The position numbers and the translations under genes were made by a program. A stretch of DNA of 36,064 nucleotides from Deltaproteobacteria bacterium. Lineage in GTDB: Bacteria; Desulfobacterota; WTBG01; CAIYCZ01; CAIRTM01. The number at the start of each line of letters is the position of its first letter. Within the stretch, counting starts at the first letter, position 1. The stretch spans positions 1 through 36,064 of the forward strand of contig JAJRXD010000111.1 in the NCBI GenBank assembly GCA_024276465.1, in the 5' to 3' direction. The notes under the pieces were generated by a model. The model was given only the letters and a program-made list of their open reading frames with translations. It had not been told where the DNA came from and searched no databases. This document shows positions 9,091 through 17,898 of the stretch, piece by piece.

Positions 9091-9427
9091 AATTATTACA
9101 TATTTTCATTGTTTGTCAACGAAGAAGCAACTGTTATTTTTATCCTTCCACCCTCTCCCTGTTCAACGATAAGGGCTAATTCTTTGGTGTTCTTTTTTGT
9201 CTTCACGTCAGAAATAGTGCAGATTTTTTATTCAAAAGTCAAGATAATTTTGCGTTGCATTTGCATCGCAAAAAAGAGTGCTGAGTTTTTATTGTAGATT
9301 TGTTTACACAAATTTTTAACTTTCAGGCATGAAGAAAAACTATAATTTTATTGTTCTCTTCAAATATGATAAAGAAGTATTTAAATGAAAATTCTATTAA
9401 ACAACTGCCAAAAATCCGGATAAATAC

Positions 9428-10051
9428 ATGAAAGTTTCCTGGAACGGTAAAATAATATCTGTACAGCCCCGTATTCGACTTTTACGTTCGTTTGATGAGC
9501 GGAGCCATAACTACATGGGCTATGTTTTGTATGTTGCAGGGGAGATAGATGGGCAGAAAAGAGAATTTTCTGTTGGGATTTGAAAGGCAGCTTATGCAAA
9601 ATACGAGTTCAGAATTGGAGATATAATCAAAGGAGATTCTCATCCTGTGCTTGATAATCGAACTGAAATTGTAGAGTTTTATAAGGCAAGCAAACTGGAA
9701 ATAGTTGATCGTTCCGGTGATTCTGTTTTAAACCCACCACCATGGGTTGATGTTCTGCCTTCGCTTGAAGTTTACCGTGAGCGTAACCATCGCAGGCTTG
9801 ATTCACGTACATTTGATTCAAAATGCAGGCAGTGTATCTGGGGCTGTAAAATGCCGGTAGAAATCACTATTGATCAGTGGAAACCAGAAACAAAGCAGTA
9901 TAGAACCGAAACATTCTGCTATGGCCCTAAATCCTGTGAATTATATAAAGCAGGGCCAACAAGGAAAGTTCCAGGCATAAAAGGAATGACATGGGAAGAG
10001 GAAGACTGGGTTGATGAGGATGCTGTTTCACATCGTGAGATGGATGAATAA
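9428..10051 (+). pseudogene. Conserved hypothetical gene interrupted by one in-frame TGA
   Basis: From the ATG at 9428 the frame is open for 51 codons (MKVSWNGKIISVQPRIRLLR...), meets TGA at 9581-9583, and continues in the same frame to 10051, for 207 codons in total. The sequence on both sides is protein-like and well ordered. The C-terminal part carries a cysteine cluster (CRQCIWGC plus a further FCYGPKSC), suggesting metal binding, and an acidic tail. From memory of similar proteins, the expected residue at the TGA is Gly (GGA to TGA is one G-to-T change), but I cannot verify this. No clear selenocysteine insertion hairpin follows. An internal restart could yield only the C-terminal part. 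The next gene starts 27 bases downstream, so they may form an operon. Confidence 0.65.
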
Positions 10052-10078
10052 TTATGATAGATCGTAAGGAATTGAACA

Positions 10079-10429
10079 ATGATTGAATCATTTAAGTTCA
10101 GAGAGATCACAGTTGATGGTAAGACTTATTATAACGATATAATCATCTATTCAGACCATGTCCAGAGTGAATGGCGGAGAAGTGAAGGGCATAAACTAAC
10201 AAAAAAAGATATCAAAAAAATATTAACTGTAAAACCTGATATTCTGATGATAGGCACAGGTTATGGCGGGCTCAAAGTTCCTGTAGAAACAGAGGACTAT
10301 ATTAAATCTATGAAAATAAAATTGATGGTAGAAGAAACTGAAAAAATCTGTAAAAAATTTAATGAACTGTCAAAATCCAATAAAATTACCGGGCTGTTAA
10401 TAGGACCCTTAAATCGTTACGTTTGGTAA
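10079..10429 (+). CDS. Mth938 domain protein (NDUFAF3-like, DUF498)
   Basis: A 116-residue single-domain protein matching the Mth938/Xcc1710/NDUFAF3 family, the fold of a mitochondrial complex I assembly factor whose bacterial role is unclear. Visible family features are the opening FREITVDGKTY, the strand DIIIYSDHVQSEWRR, and the core PDILMIGTGYGGLKVP with its conserved GTGYGG loop. The length is normal for the family. It follows the TGA-interrupted gene by 27 bases on the same strand. The C-terminus (LLIGPLNRYVW) is somewhat different from the HLTC-type end I remember in relatives. Confidence 0.85.
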   Translation: MIESFKFREITVDGKTYYNDIIIYSDHVQSEWRRSEGHKLTKKDIKKILTVKPDILMIGTGYGGLKVPVETEDYIKSMKIKLMVEETEKICKKFNELSKSNKITGLLIGPLNRYVW

Positions 10430-10828
10430 CAGGAGTTTCCCCAAAAATTTCATAACAGATTAGGGATCAGTGCTCCTGAGTATTTAACGATGGAAGTAGA
10501 TACGTACTTTTCTTTGCTTGCTCCAAAGAAAAGTACCAAAAGAAAAGGCACTCCCGAGACAAGCCCGGGATCTTTGACCTGCTTTTTAGCCTGCGGCTTC
10601 CCGGCAAAGAGCATCTTAAAGCAGCGGGTCCAAAAACTCGCCACAACACAAAGGCCGTGCCTCAAACAGTTTGGACCCTTCATCTGCAGAAAGACACTCA
10701 TTGCCGGCTGCGGTGCAATGGGTTTAAAAAAAACAGTTTATCACCTGGTATTTCAGGGTTATTACTGCCATTATTGCCTTTAGTGAGATTTGATCCCTTT
10801 TTTCGGGGAAACTCCTGTATATAAGCAG
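10430..10828. repeat. Gene-free stretch resembling an interspersed repeat
   Basis: About 400 bases without a credible gene. It includes a perfect 13-bp inverted repeat GTACTTTTCTTTG / CAAAGAAAAGTAC at 10504-10516 and 10524-10536 with a seven-base loop. The following text (around 'cctgctttttagcctgcgg' and 'aaggccgtgcctcaaacag') looks like a sequence I have seen repeated in many proteobacterial genomes, always with the same hairpin at one end. Short frames through it are likely by-products. Confidence 0.45.
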
Positions 10829-10857
10829 TTGACAAGCAGCAGAAAATAATGGAAAAT
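10829..10857 (+). promoter_or_regulatory. Probable sigma-70 promoter of rnpB
   Basis: TTGACA at 10829-10834, a 17-base spacer, then GAAAAT at 10852-10857 (four of six matches to TATAAT). Position 10864, where the P1 helix of RNase P RNA begins, lies seven bases after the -10 element, as expected for a start site. Confidence 0.6.
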
Positions 10858-10863
10858 TTTCCA

Positions 10864-11239
10864 GCTGGAGCAGACTAAATGGTCGCTGGAACTTAACTTT
10901 AAGTTCTGGAGGAAAGTCCGGGCTCCACAGGGCAGGATGGTCGCTAACAGCGACTGGGGGTGACCCCAAGGAAAGTGCCACAGAAAATATACCGCCATGA
11001 TCAGGCCCAAACCTCTTTATGGTAAGGGTGAAAAGGTGAGGTAAGAGCTCACCAGTATTCAGGGTGACCTGAATAGCTTGGAAAACCCCATCCGGAGCAA
11101 GACCAAATAGGAGAGCTGGGTTGCCCGCCTTCATGCTCTCGGGTAGGTCGCTTGAGGCGTCTGGCAACAGGCGTCCCAGCTGAATGACCATTGCCTGATG
11201 TTTATCAGGAACAGAACCCGGCTTATTGTCTGCTCCAGC
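10864..11239 (+). ncRNA. rnpB: RNase P RNA, bacterial type A
   Basis: Catalytic RNA that trims the 5' leader from tRNA precursors. Conserved blocks are all present: GAGGAAAGTCCGGGCTCC at 10909-10926, CACAGGGCAGGATGG just after, AGAGCTCACCAG in the specificity part, the segment ending ATAGG, and ACAGAACCCGGCTTA at 11211-11225. The ends GCTGGAGCAGAC (10864-10875) and GTCTGCTCCAGC (11228-11239) pair to form helix P1, which fixes both boundaries. Length of about 376 bases is usual for type A. A short U run follows P1 and probably ends transcription. Open frames on either strand here are by-products of the RNA sequence. Confidence 0.97.
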
Positions 11240-11285
11240 ATTTTTAAATCCAGATTTTGCAGTACCGATTCTCGGAAAACGCGGC

Positions 11286-11408
11286 TTCCAGCAAAGTCAT
11301 CAGATTTGAACATGGAATAATGATTTTCCCCTTTGACATTCATTATTCCATGTTCGATATTCTTCGGTTCAAAGACTTTTTGAGATTTTATGGCTTGTTC
11401 CAGCAAAG
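11286..11408. repeat. Palindromic element flanked by 11-bp direct repeats
   Basis: A perfect 15-bp inverted repeat, GAACATGGAATAATG (11308-11322) and CATTATTCCATGTTC (11341-11355), is separated by 18 bases. The 11-bp sequence TTCCAGCAAAG occurs on both sides, at 11286-11296 and 11398-11408, and could be a target duplication. The element lies between rnpB and the glycosyltransferase start. It is open in the glycosyltransferase frame, so an apparent upstream extension of that protein is not real. Confidence 0.6.
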
Positions 11409-11442
11409 CCATTCTGTTTTCACCTCCACAAGGTTACAAAAC

Positions 11443-12153
11443 ATGTATGAAATTTCTTTGTCAGTTTTTTTTCCATGTTATAACGAAGAAAAAAATATTG
11501 AGGGGCTTGTGCTGGAAACAGTACAGGTTCTTAATGATCTGACTGAGAAATATGAAATTCTGATAATAAATGACGGCAGTACCGACAATACCGGCCCCAT
11601 TGCAGACAGATTAAGCCACAGGCATGAAAATATTCGCATTATTCATCATGAAACAAACAGGGGCTATGGCGCAGCACTGATTTCAGGTTTTGCCAACTCT
11701 GTTAATGACTGGATATTTTTTACTGACGGAGACAACCAGTTTTTTATAAAAGAAATTGCTCTGTTACTTGAAGAAACCCGTGCTCATGACGCAGTTATAG
11801 GATTCAGACAGGAAAGAAAAGACCCATGGTTCAGGAAAATTTATGCCAACACATGGAATTTGCTGGTTCGGCTGTTTCTGGATCTCAGGATAAAAGATTT
11901 AAACTGCGCCTTTAAACTTATTAAAAAAAAATCAATGGAAGGCATCAGTCTCAGCTCCTCGGGTGCATTGATAAGTGCTGAGATTCTGTTTAAATTAAAG
12001 CTTTCAGGGGCAAACATAAGTGAAGTTGCAGTATCCCACAAGCCCAGGCTGTATGGAGAACAAAGCGGGGGCAGCCCAAAGGTTATTTTAAAGGCATTGC
12101 TTGAGCTTTTCAGGCTGCACAGAGAATACAAACTTTTAGCCTCAAAACAATGA
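11443..12153 (+). CDS. Family 2 glycosyltransferase, polyprenyl-phosphate type
   Basis: A 236-residue GT-A fold enzyme like dolichol/polyprenyl-phosphate sugar transferases, which load a sugar from a nucleotide donor onto a lipid phosphate at the cytoplasmic membrane face. Visible features: VFFPCYNEEKNIE at 8-20, INDGSTDNT at 42-50, RGYGAAL near 73-79 and the metal-binding DGD at 95-97. There is no C-terminal membrane segment, as in the short DPM1-like forms. The ATG at 11443 was chosen because AAGG lies nine bases upstream and conserved sequence starts right after; the frame remains open upstream only through the palindromic repeat. It overlaps the next gene by four bases (ATGA), so the two are translationally coupled. 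Confidence 0.92.
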   Translation: MYEISLSVFFPCYNEEKNIEGLVLETVQVLNDLTEKYEILIINDGSTDNTGPIADRLSHRHENIRIIHHETNRGYGAALISGFANSVNDWIFFTDGDNQFFIKEIALLLEETRAHDAVIGFRQERKDPWFRKIYANTWNLLVRLFLDLRIKDLNCAFKLIKKKSMEGISLSSSGALISAEILFKLKLSGANISEVAVSHKPRLYGEQSGGSPKVILKALLELFRLHREYKLLASKQ

Positions 12154-14531
12154 CAGCCCTTCTGTTTCTGTTGTTTTCACTATGGATAGGCTTTGTAGTT
12201 GAAGACAGATTTGATTTTTTAGAAGAAAATTTTTGGGTAAAATTTTCATTTGCCATTATTGTCGGAACCCTGTTTTCCACATGGCTCACTTTTACCCTGT
12301 CCCTTCTTACCGGTTTTTCCGGATTTTCCCTGTTCCTCAGCATTTTATTAATGGCAATATATGTTTTTTACTCAGGGGTAAAAAACGGCAAAGGTATAGC
12401 CTGGTTCAGGCAAAAGGTTTTTCGAAACAAACGGATCTCTTTTGTCCACATGTTTCTTCTGCTGTTTATCATGCCGTTTTTTGTTTTTGGCGTTTGGGAA
12501 ACCAAAACAGGGGATATTCTTTACCTGGGTAACTATACTGATCTTTCTTACCATCTTTCAATTGTTTCTGCGTTTCTGGAACAGGTTGATTTTCTGCCTC
12601 AGAACCCTCAATGCGCAGGTGCAAAGATGAGCTATCACTTTCTTGTTAACTTCCATTCCGCGATACTTTGTTTGGGCGGCTTTAACCTGCTCCTGTCAGT
12701 CATCATCCCACAGATCATGTACTCCTTTGCTCTGGCAACAATGCTCTACTGTTTTTATAAACTGATACTGAAAAATGAATTGTCCGTTTTTTTCTCCTCG
12801 TCACTTCTCATTATGGGCCATATTGCCTGTTTCAACCTGCTTTTTGCCATTTTGGGATATCTCCCCCAGAACATTAAACTTGATTTCAGCTCATGGAACA
12901 GTATAAGGACTCTGATGCTTTACCCTTTTTTCAATTTCCTTGACCCTGTTATCAATTATTTTCACCCTCAACGACCTTTCCTGTTTGCTTTTCCCCTGGC
13001 CCTTATCCTGCTCACCGGAATATACAGGATGTTTCTTAAAGAAAAAACCGACTTCAAAACTCTTTCTTTTCTTACTCTTCTGCTTGGGCTGACCCCTCTT
13101 TTTCATATACATACTTTTATTGTTTTTGTTCCTGTGCTTGTTGTGGCTGCACTGTTCATGGGGGGTAATTATAAACGGACTTTTTTATCTTTACTCCCCT
13201 TAATGCTTGCTGCCGGGCAAATATGGTTTATTCTCTCACAACCTAAATCTCCCGGCTTTTCCGGATTTGATGTTCACAAATTAGGTGGTGGGCTTAAAGA
13301 TTTAAATATTTTAGATTCGGCTTTTTTATCAAGAGCTCTGTTTTGGGTAAGGGTTACCGGGTTTCCGTTGATTTTAGGGCTTGCCGGTTTTTTCTGTTTT
13401 TTATTAAAAAACAGAGGATTTTCACTGCAATCAGAGAAGGACAGAAAAAAAACAATTCTTTTGATCTTTTTTTTCATCCCCTTTCTTTTCTTTTTGTTAA
13501 TCAATTTCTACCGCTTTTCCCCAAGCTGGGGGGACAGCAACAAGTTTTTCTTATACTTTGAGGTAATCCTCTGCATCTTTGCAGGCAGCCTTCTTGGTTC
13601 ATGGTTTGAGAAAAACCGATGGGGGAAAGTTTTTTCAATAACACTGATTTTCATAGCAGCCTTAGGTCCTTCCCTGCTTGAAGCGTATGTGGTTATTTCA
13701 AGGTCCGGCAGCTTCCTGTTTTCTGCCTGTGATAGACGCGTTGCCCAATTGATCAGATTAAACACAGGAAAAGATGCTCTGTTTTTAACAAGCAATGATG
13801 TTATTCACTATGTTCCGTCTCTTGCGGGCAGGAGGGTGGTTGATGGTGCATATACCTGGAATACAGGATTCAGGAAACAGTGGACCGAAAAAGATGTGCA
13901 GAGAATCTACAAAACCGCGAGGCAGAGGCTTGTCAAAAAATATCATGTTACCCATCTGCTTATTGGGCCGCAGGAGAGGAGAAAATATACAATAACCGAA
14001 AAAGCTTTCGAAAAATACGAGCTTGTTTATAACGAGGTGTGTAACAACGAAAGTTATAAAATTTATGATGTTACAAAAAAGGTGGGGCAAAAAACCACGG
14101 TGCGCAAGAATTCATCCCCTGTTTATTTGAGCGATATGCAGCCTGTTGAAGCAGCTCAGGACTTTAAACCCCTTGAATTTAATACTAATATTAATGGTGG
14201 GCCGATAATTTTAAACGGAAGAAAATATGAAAAAGGACTTGGAGCACACGCCAATTCAGAAATTGTTTTCCGGCTTAACCGCAGGTTCACATATTTTGAA
14301 AGTGATGCTGGCCTTGATGATACTGAAGACAGGTCCCCTGGAAGCATAATTTTTAAGGTTTTAGCGGATGGGGAATTAAAGTACAAAACTCCTGTTATGA
14401 GATGGGACTCTGAAACGCATCACATAAAGGTAAACATAGAAGATGCGGAGGAGCTGACATTGATGGTCAGGGATGCAGGGGATGGTGATAAATGCGACCA
14501 TGCAAGCTGGGCAGGTGCTGTGGTATATTAA
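12150..14531 (+). CDS. Polytopic membrane protein (GT-C-like) with C-terminal NPCBM domain
   Basis: A 793-residue protein. The first 510 residues contain about 12 strongly hydrophobic segments, the plan of GT-C glycosyltransferases that use lipid-linked sugars. A soluble part follows, and residues of about 680-793 form an NPCBM (novel putative carbohydrate binding module): GRKYEKGLGAHANSEIV, ESDAGLDD, GSIIFKVLADG and VRDAGDGDKCDHASWAGA. The partner upstream could supply the lipid-linked sugar, and this protein could transfer it on the outer side of the membrane. I did not recognise a specific GT family motif, so the transferase role is inference from topology, coupling to the GT2 gene and the sugar-binding tail. 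Fusion of this tail to a multi-span protein is uncommon. Confidence 0.85.
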   Translation: MTALLFLLFSLWIGFVVEDRFDFLEENFWVKFSFAIIVGTLFSTWLTFTLSLLTGFSGFSLFLSILLMAIYVFYSGVKNGKGIAWFRQKVFRNKRISFVHMFLLLFIMPFFVFGVWETKTGDILYLGNYTDLSYHLSIVSAFLEQVDFLPQNPQCAGAKMSYHFLVNFHSAILCLGGFNLLLSVIIPQIMYSFALATMLYCFYKLILKNELSVFFSSSLLIMGHIACFNLLFAILGYLPQNIKLDFSSWNSIRTLMLYPFFNFLDPVINYFHPQRPFLFAFPLALILLTGIYRMFLKEKTDFKTLSFLTLLLGLTPLFHIHTFIVFVPVLVVAALFMGGNYKRTFLSLLPLMLAAGQIWFILSQPKSPGFSGFDVHKLGGGLKDLNILDSAFLSRALFWVRVTGFPLILGLAGFFCFLLKNRGFSLQSEKDRKKTILLIFFFIPFLFFLLINFYRFSPSWGDSNKFFLYFEVILCIFAGSLLGSWFEKNRWGKVFSITLIFIAALGPSLLEAYVVISRSGSFLFSACDRRVAQLIRLNTGKDALFLTSNDVIHYVPSLAGRRVVDGAYTWNTGFRKQWTEKDVQRIYKTARQRLVKKYHVTHLLIGPQERRKYTITEKAFEKYELVYNEVCNNESYKIYDVTKKVGQKTTVRKNSSPVYLSDMQPVEAAQDFKPLEFNTNINGGPIILNGRKYEKGLGAHANSEIVFRLNRRFTYFESDAGLDDTEDRSPGSIIFKVLADGELKYKTPVMRWDSETHHIKVNIEDAEELTLMVRDAGDGDKCDHASWAGAVVY

Positions 14532-14590
14532 ACCAGTTTGCAGGGGAAACAGAGATGCATCCCTGATTGGTGTGGCTATCTATCCCCGAA

Positions 14591-16870
14591 TCATTCCTCT
14601 ACAAATGTTTTGGGGATATCATTATCAATAACATAAATGCAGATCTGCTTGGACCCCTCTTCAGTGTACTGATGATTTCTTTTGAGGTTGCGCATGAGAA
14701 ATCTCACATCTTTTATTATTTTTTTATCATATGACTTGAACGCAGGTGTTCCATAGTCACGTATGGCGTTTCGGAAATTGTCATTCTCCAGAAACGGATT
14801 GAGCACATCCTCTTTCAAGTGGTGCTGATATTTTTCAAGCAATAGATTAAAAAGTGATGTCTGTTTGATATTTTTTCCACCTCCTATTTCAGCAGGAAGG
14901 GTTTTAGACGTATATTCTTTCTGCACATATTCTCTGAACCTGCTTCTCTCATCTTTATTGGCCCTGCCCAGGAGCTTGGTTTCAATATGGCTCAGGGAAT
15001 CCTCTGTTATCTCAATGTCTTCGCCAGTGTAAACGCAGCGGGTGGATGTGCCTAAATCAAAATTTATGGCAAAAAGATAATTCATGATTTCTTTGGCAAT
15101 TTCACGGTCATTATAGCTGTACAGGGACTGCTTGATCTCCTGCAGGACATTATAGTTATAAAGAGTTACCAGGGACTCAAGAAACTCCCTGGGAATCCTT
15201 CTGAACTCCTCCCTTTTTTCTTCAAAAAATTTGTAAATTTTTGACATGTCGGTCAAGCTGCCGTTTTTAGCGTACTTTGAATAAAATTCGCTGAACAGCT
15301 CAATTGATTTTCTGCCTGAAATACTGTTCTCATCCAGACCTTCCTTCTCTGACTCGCTGATGATCTTTTTTCGCCGTTTGGCCGTAAAGCTCTTCCTGTC
15401 CTCCTCTGCAATCCATGAAGGGATTCTGCCAGTATACAGCTCCATTTTCAGCAGCAGCAGATCCTCATCACAGTACCTGGTATATTTTTTAGGGTCATTA
15501 ATCCAGTCAATCATATTCTCTGATTTTCTGTTGAGGCGGGATGAAATTACAACTTTTGCAAAATTATCCAGCACCCTGGGAAGAAACTTCTCTGTAATTT
15601 CCCGTCCGAACTTTTTGAAATAAATTTCGACTTCAGTATGATAATCCAGGACATAGGGGATCGGTATCCGCATAACCCGGTCACCAAAAGACTTGACACT
15701 TTCCACTACATCCTTGTCCTCTGGGTTCATCAGCGTTATGAACAGCGAGTCAACTCTTTCCTCTATATGCTCGACCTTGTGTATGCTGTCACTGATAATA
15801 CCATGCAGGTTCATAAAGCGCTCTTTGTTATTGGATTTAACATCCATGATCGAATAAATACCATTATTTGTACGCGCATATTCCGAAAAAATATAGTGAA
15901 CCGCGTTGCTGTCATGCAGCAGCGTGTTTAACATCCTTTGCAGCACAGTATTGGTCAGAGCTTCCTTAATTACTTTATCCCCCGGGCTGTATACTGTTAC
16001 CCCCTCTCCAAGGCGGCGGTTAAACTGATACTTTCGAGCATAAAGCATTTTCAACACTCGCGCCGGAGAGCCCAGCTTGTCAAGAAGGGTCTGATACAGG
16101 GAAGTACAGATAGTGCAGAGATCATCTTTAAACACCCATTCAAATTCCTTTCTGTTAAAAAGGCGTTTTTTAAACTCATTATCTTTAATAATTTTCTGAA
16201 AAAAACTGCGCCGGTAATGCTTTGGAATAATAAGAATGGGGTTATCATGATTCGGGCAGGCAACTTCAAGAATATCAGAGGAAAACAGGAGATCACGGCC
16301 ATGTTCTGTATCTTCACCTGCCTGAGCATCATCAAAAATTCCTCCTGATGTCTTATGCCTCCTGGCAATTTCATCCAGGCTTCTAACACCGCCTAACTGC
16401 TTCTTGTCAAGCTTCCAGACAATCTCAAAGGTTAGACCATTGTCAGTATTGTTGTATTCTTCAAGCTTTAACAGCAGATTGTTAAGGAACGTGCTTTTCC
16501 CGCTTCCAGCCGGACCCTCAAAAATAAAAATCTTATTGCGCTGGGTACCTGCCCTGAAAGCCTTTGACAGATTCACAAGCCTGTTTGCAAACGGGGTATC
16601 AGCAAAAAAGGGATTGTCAGAACCATCAACAAACAGACGGGAGCAGTCATAATTGATAAAGTTAATGGAGTCCGGATCATCAGGATACTGGTCATAACCT
16701 TTTCCAATATAATCGTAAATCATATCGGAAAACATCTGGAAAACATTGCGAAACACATTATTGGGCCGATCAGAGGCAAACTGAATGAACTCATCAAAGG
16801 TAATGGGGGCATGCGCAGCAATTTCCTTCATTTTTAATTTAAGATCTTCTAATGCTTTTTCTACAGCCAT
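14591..16870 (-). CDS. Second PrkA-type AAA+ ATPase (YeaG paralogue)
   Basis: A 759-residue protein. Residues 80-180 hold the ATPase start with Walker A GPAGSGKST at 119-127. The motif CPNHDNPILIIP near 205-216 matches the CPxHxxP segment of PrkA proteins. The C-terminal half (from about 420) is helical. PrkA was described as a serine kinase; AAA+ protease activity has also been reported for the Bacillus protein, so its chemistry is unsettled. It is the last gene of the minus-strand operon, 14 bases after the SpoVR C-terminal part. It differs clearly from the other PrkA-like protein at 19888-21933, so the operon holds two paralogues at its two ends. A comparable pairing of two PrkA genes with YeaH and SpoVR is known from haloarchaea. 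Confidence 0.85.
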   Translation of the reverse strand: MAVEKALEDLKLKMKEIAAHAPITFDEFIQFASDRPNNVFRNVFQMFSDMIYDYIGKGYDQYPDDPDSINFINYDCSRLFVDGSDNPFFADTPFANRLVNLSKAFRAGTQRNKIFIFEGPAGSGKSTFLNNLLLKLEEYNNTDNGLTFEIVWKLDKKQLGGVRSLDEIARRHKTSGGIFDDAQAGEDTEHGRDLLFSSDILEVACPNHDNPILIIPKHYRRSFFQKIIKDNEFKKRLFNRKEFEWVFKDDLCTICTSLYQTLLDKLGSPARVLKMLYARKYQFNRRLGEGVTVYSPGDKVIKEALTNTVLQRMLNTLLHDSNAVHYIFSEYARTNNGIYSIMDVKSNNKERFMNLHGIISDSIHKVEHIEERVDSLFITLMNPEDKDVVESVKSFGDRVMRIPIPYVLDYHTEVEIYFKKFGREITEKFLPRVLDNFAKVVISSRLNRKSENMIDWINDPKKYTRYCDEDLLLLKMELYTGRIPSWIAEEDRKSFTAKRRKKIISESEKEGLDENSISGRKSIELFSEFYSKYAKNGSLTDMSKIYKFFEEKREEFRRIPREFLESLVTLYNYNVLQEIKQSLYSYNDREIAKEIMNYLFAINFDLGTSTRCVYTGEDIEITEDSLSHIETKLLGRANKDERSRFREYVQKEYTSKTLPAEIGGGKNIKQTSLFNLLLEKYQHHLKEDVLNPFLENDNFRNAIRDYGTPAFKSYDKKIIKDVRFLMRNLKRNHQYTEEGSKQICIYVIDNDIPKTFVEE

Positions 16871-16884
16871 GTTTCCATACCGCC

Positions 16885-17865
16885 CTACAAAATCTTTCGG
16901 GTTAACTTTCTGTCTTTCATCGTATACAACACTCTCTTTAACTCCGGCTCCGGCTCCCTGTCCTGGCCTGCACTGTCTCCTCTCATTTGAAGTTTTTCCT
17001 CATCAACCTCACTTGTTTCCAGCTTGACAGGTCCTCCATAGAGATATTCGATCCCCATCATGGTATTTCCAACATATTCCTTTACAAGGGGTTTGCCTTC
17101 ATAATGATGATTCAGGTAAATCTCGCCACCCTGCATTTTTGACTCTTCAATGGTAATAAACGGGGGATGATGCATGGAATCAATCACCATCTGTTTATAC
17201 TGCACGGCATCCCTGCTTTTAACATAATATTCCCATACACCCTTGCTTTGATTCAATCGCCTGCCAACTACAAACAGCTCGTATTTGTCTACAAAATCCT
17301 GGTCAATGTAATCATTTATAAACATAAAATCGCTGTAATTTCTTCTCAACTCGAACAGGTGACTCCTTCCCTCGCCAACATGCTCATCGTAATGTTTTCG
17401 CTGTTCGCTGTTCTGAATTTTTTGAAACTCATAGGAAAGCTTGCCCTTATCCACAAGATCTTCAACATGCATCAGTAGCCTCCACCCCAGAGCGTAAGGA
17501 TTAAGGCCAACACGCTGCATCTCTAAAACCCTTGCATTTACCTGAGCAAAATCAACCTCGTGGCCTTTTATGCGATCATCGCCTAAAAAAAGTTTTTCAT
17601 GCCAGTAGCTTGCCCATCCCTCGTTAAGTATTTTTGTACGGATTTGTGGCTGGAAATACATTGAAGTCCTGCGTACGATCTCAACGATGGATTTCATCCA
17701 CTCATTGCTTTTTTTGTTCAGGAACGTGGAATGCTCACTGATATAGCTGATCAAATCATTTGTCACTCTACCCGATGATTTTTTCCCTTCGGTTTCTTTC
17801 CTGAAAACAGCTTCAAACTCAGGGTACATTTTTTCAGCTTCTGAAAAGAATATTGCCTCGACCAT
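16885..17865 (-). CDS. spoVR: SpoVR family protein, C-terminal part
   Basis: This 326-residue frame is the C-terminal two thirds of a SpoVR/YcgB protein, a family of unknown biochemistry co-conserved with PrkA and YeaH. The signature NEGWASYWHEKLF and the segment RVGLNPYALGWRLLMHVED are clear. It lies in the same reading frame as the N-terminal part upstream; the 11 codons between the TAA and this ATG read RYNRCKKQFPD, which continues the protein sensibly. So the separate start is probably not original. No good ribosome binding site precedes the ATG at 17865; expression might depend on restarting after the TAA. The end is followed 14 bases later by the second PrkA-like gene. See the N-terminal entry. 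Confidence 0.85.
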   Translation of the reverse strand: MVEAIFFSEAEKMYPEFEAVFRKETEGKKSSGRVTNDLISYISEHSTFLNKKSNEWMKSIVEIVRRTSMYFQPQIRTKILNEGWASYWHEKLFLGDDRIKGHEVDFAQVNARVLEMQRVGLNPYALGWRLLMHVEDLVDKGKLSYEFQKIQNSEQRKHYDEHVGEGRSHLFELRRNYSDFMFINDYIDQDFVDKYELFVVGRRLNQSKGVWEYYVKSRDAVQYKQMVIDSMHHPPFITIEESKMQGGEIYLNHHYEGKPLVKEYVGNTMMGIEYLYGGPVKLETSEVDEEKLQMRGDSAGQDREPEPELKRVLYTMKDRKLTRKIL

Positions 17866-17898
17866 ATCCGGAAACTGTTTTTTGCATCTGTTATAGCG

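Noticed and set aside
9581-9583. Selenocysteine codon
   Set aside because: No hairpin with the expected geometry follows, and Gly is the residue I expect there; kept only as a minor possibility.
10724-11191. Long open frame on the minus strand over rnpB
   Set aside because: The plus strand carries all conserved RNase P RNA blocks; the frame is a by-product.
11257-11442. N-terminal extension of the glycosyltransferase
   Set aside because: The extension is read-through of a palindromic repeat; conserved sequence and a ribosome binding site begin at 11443.
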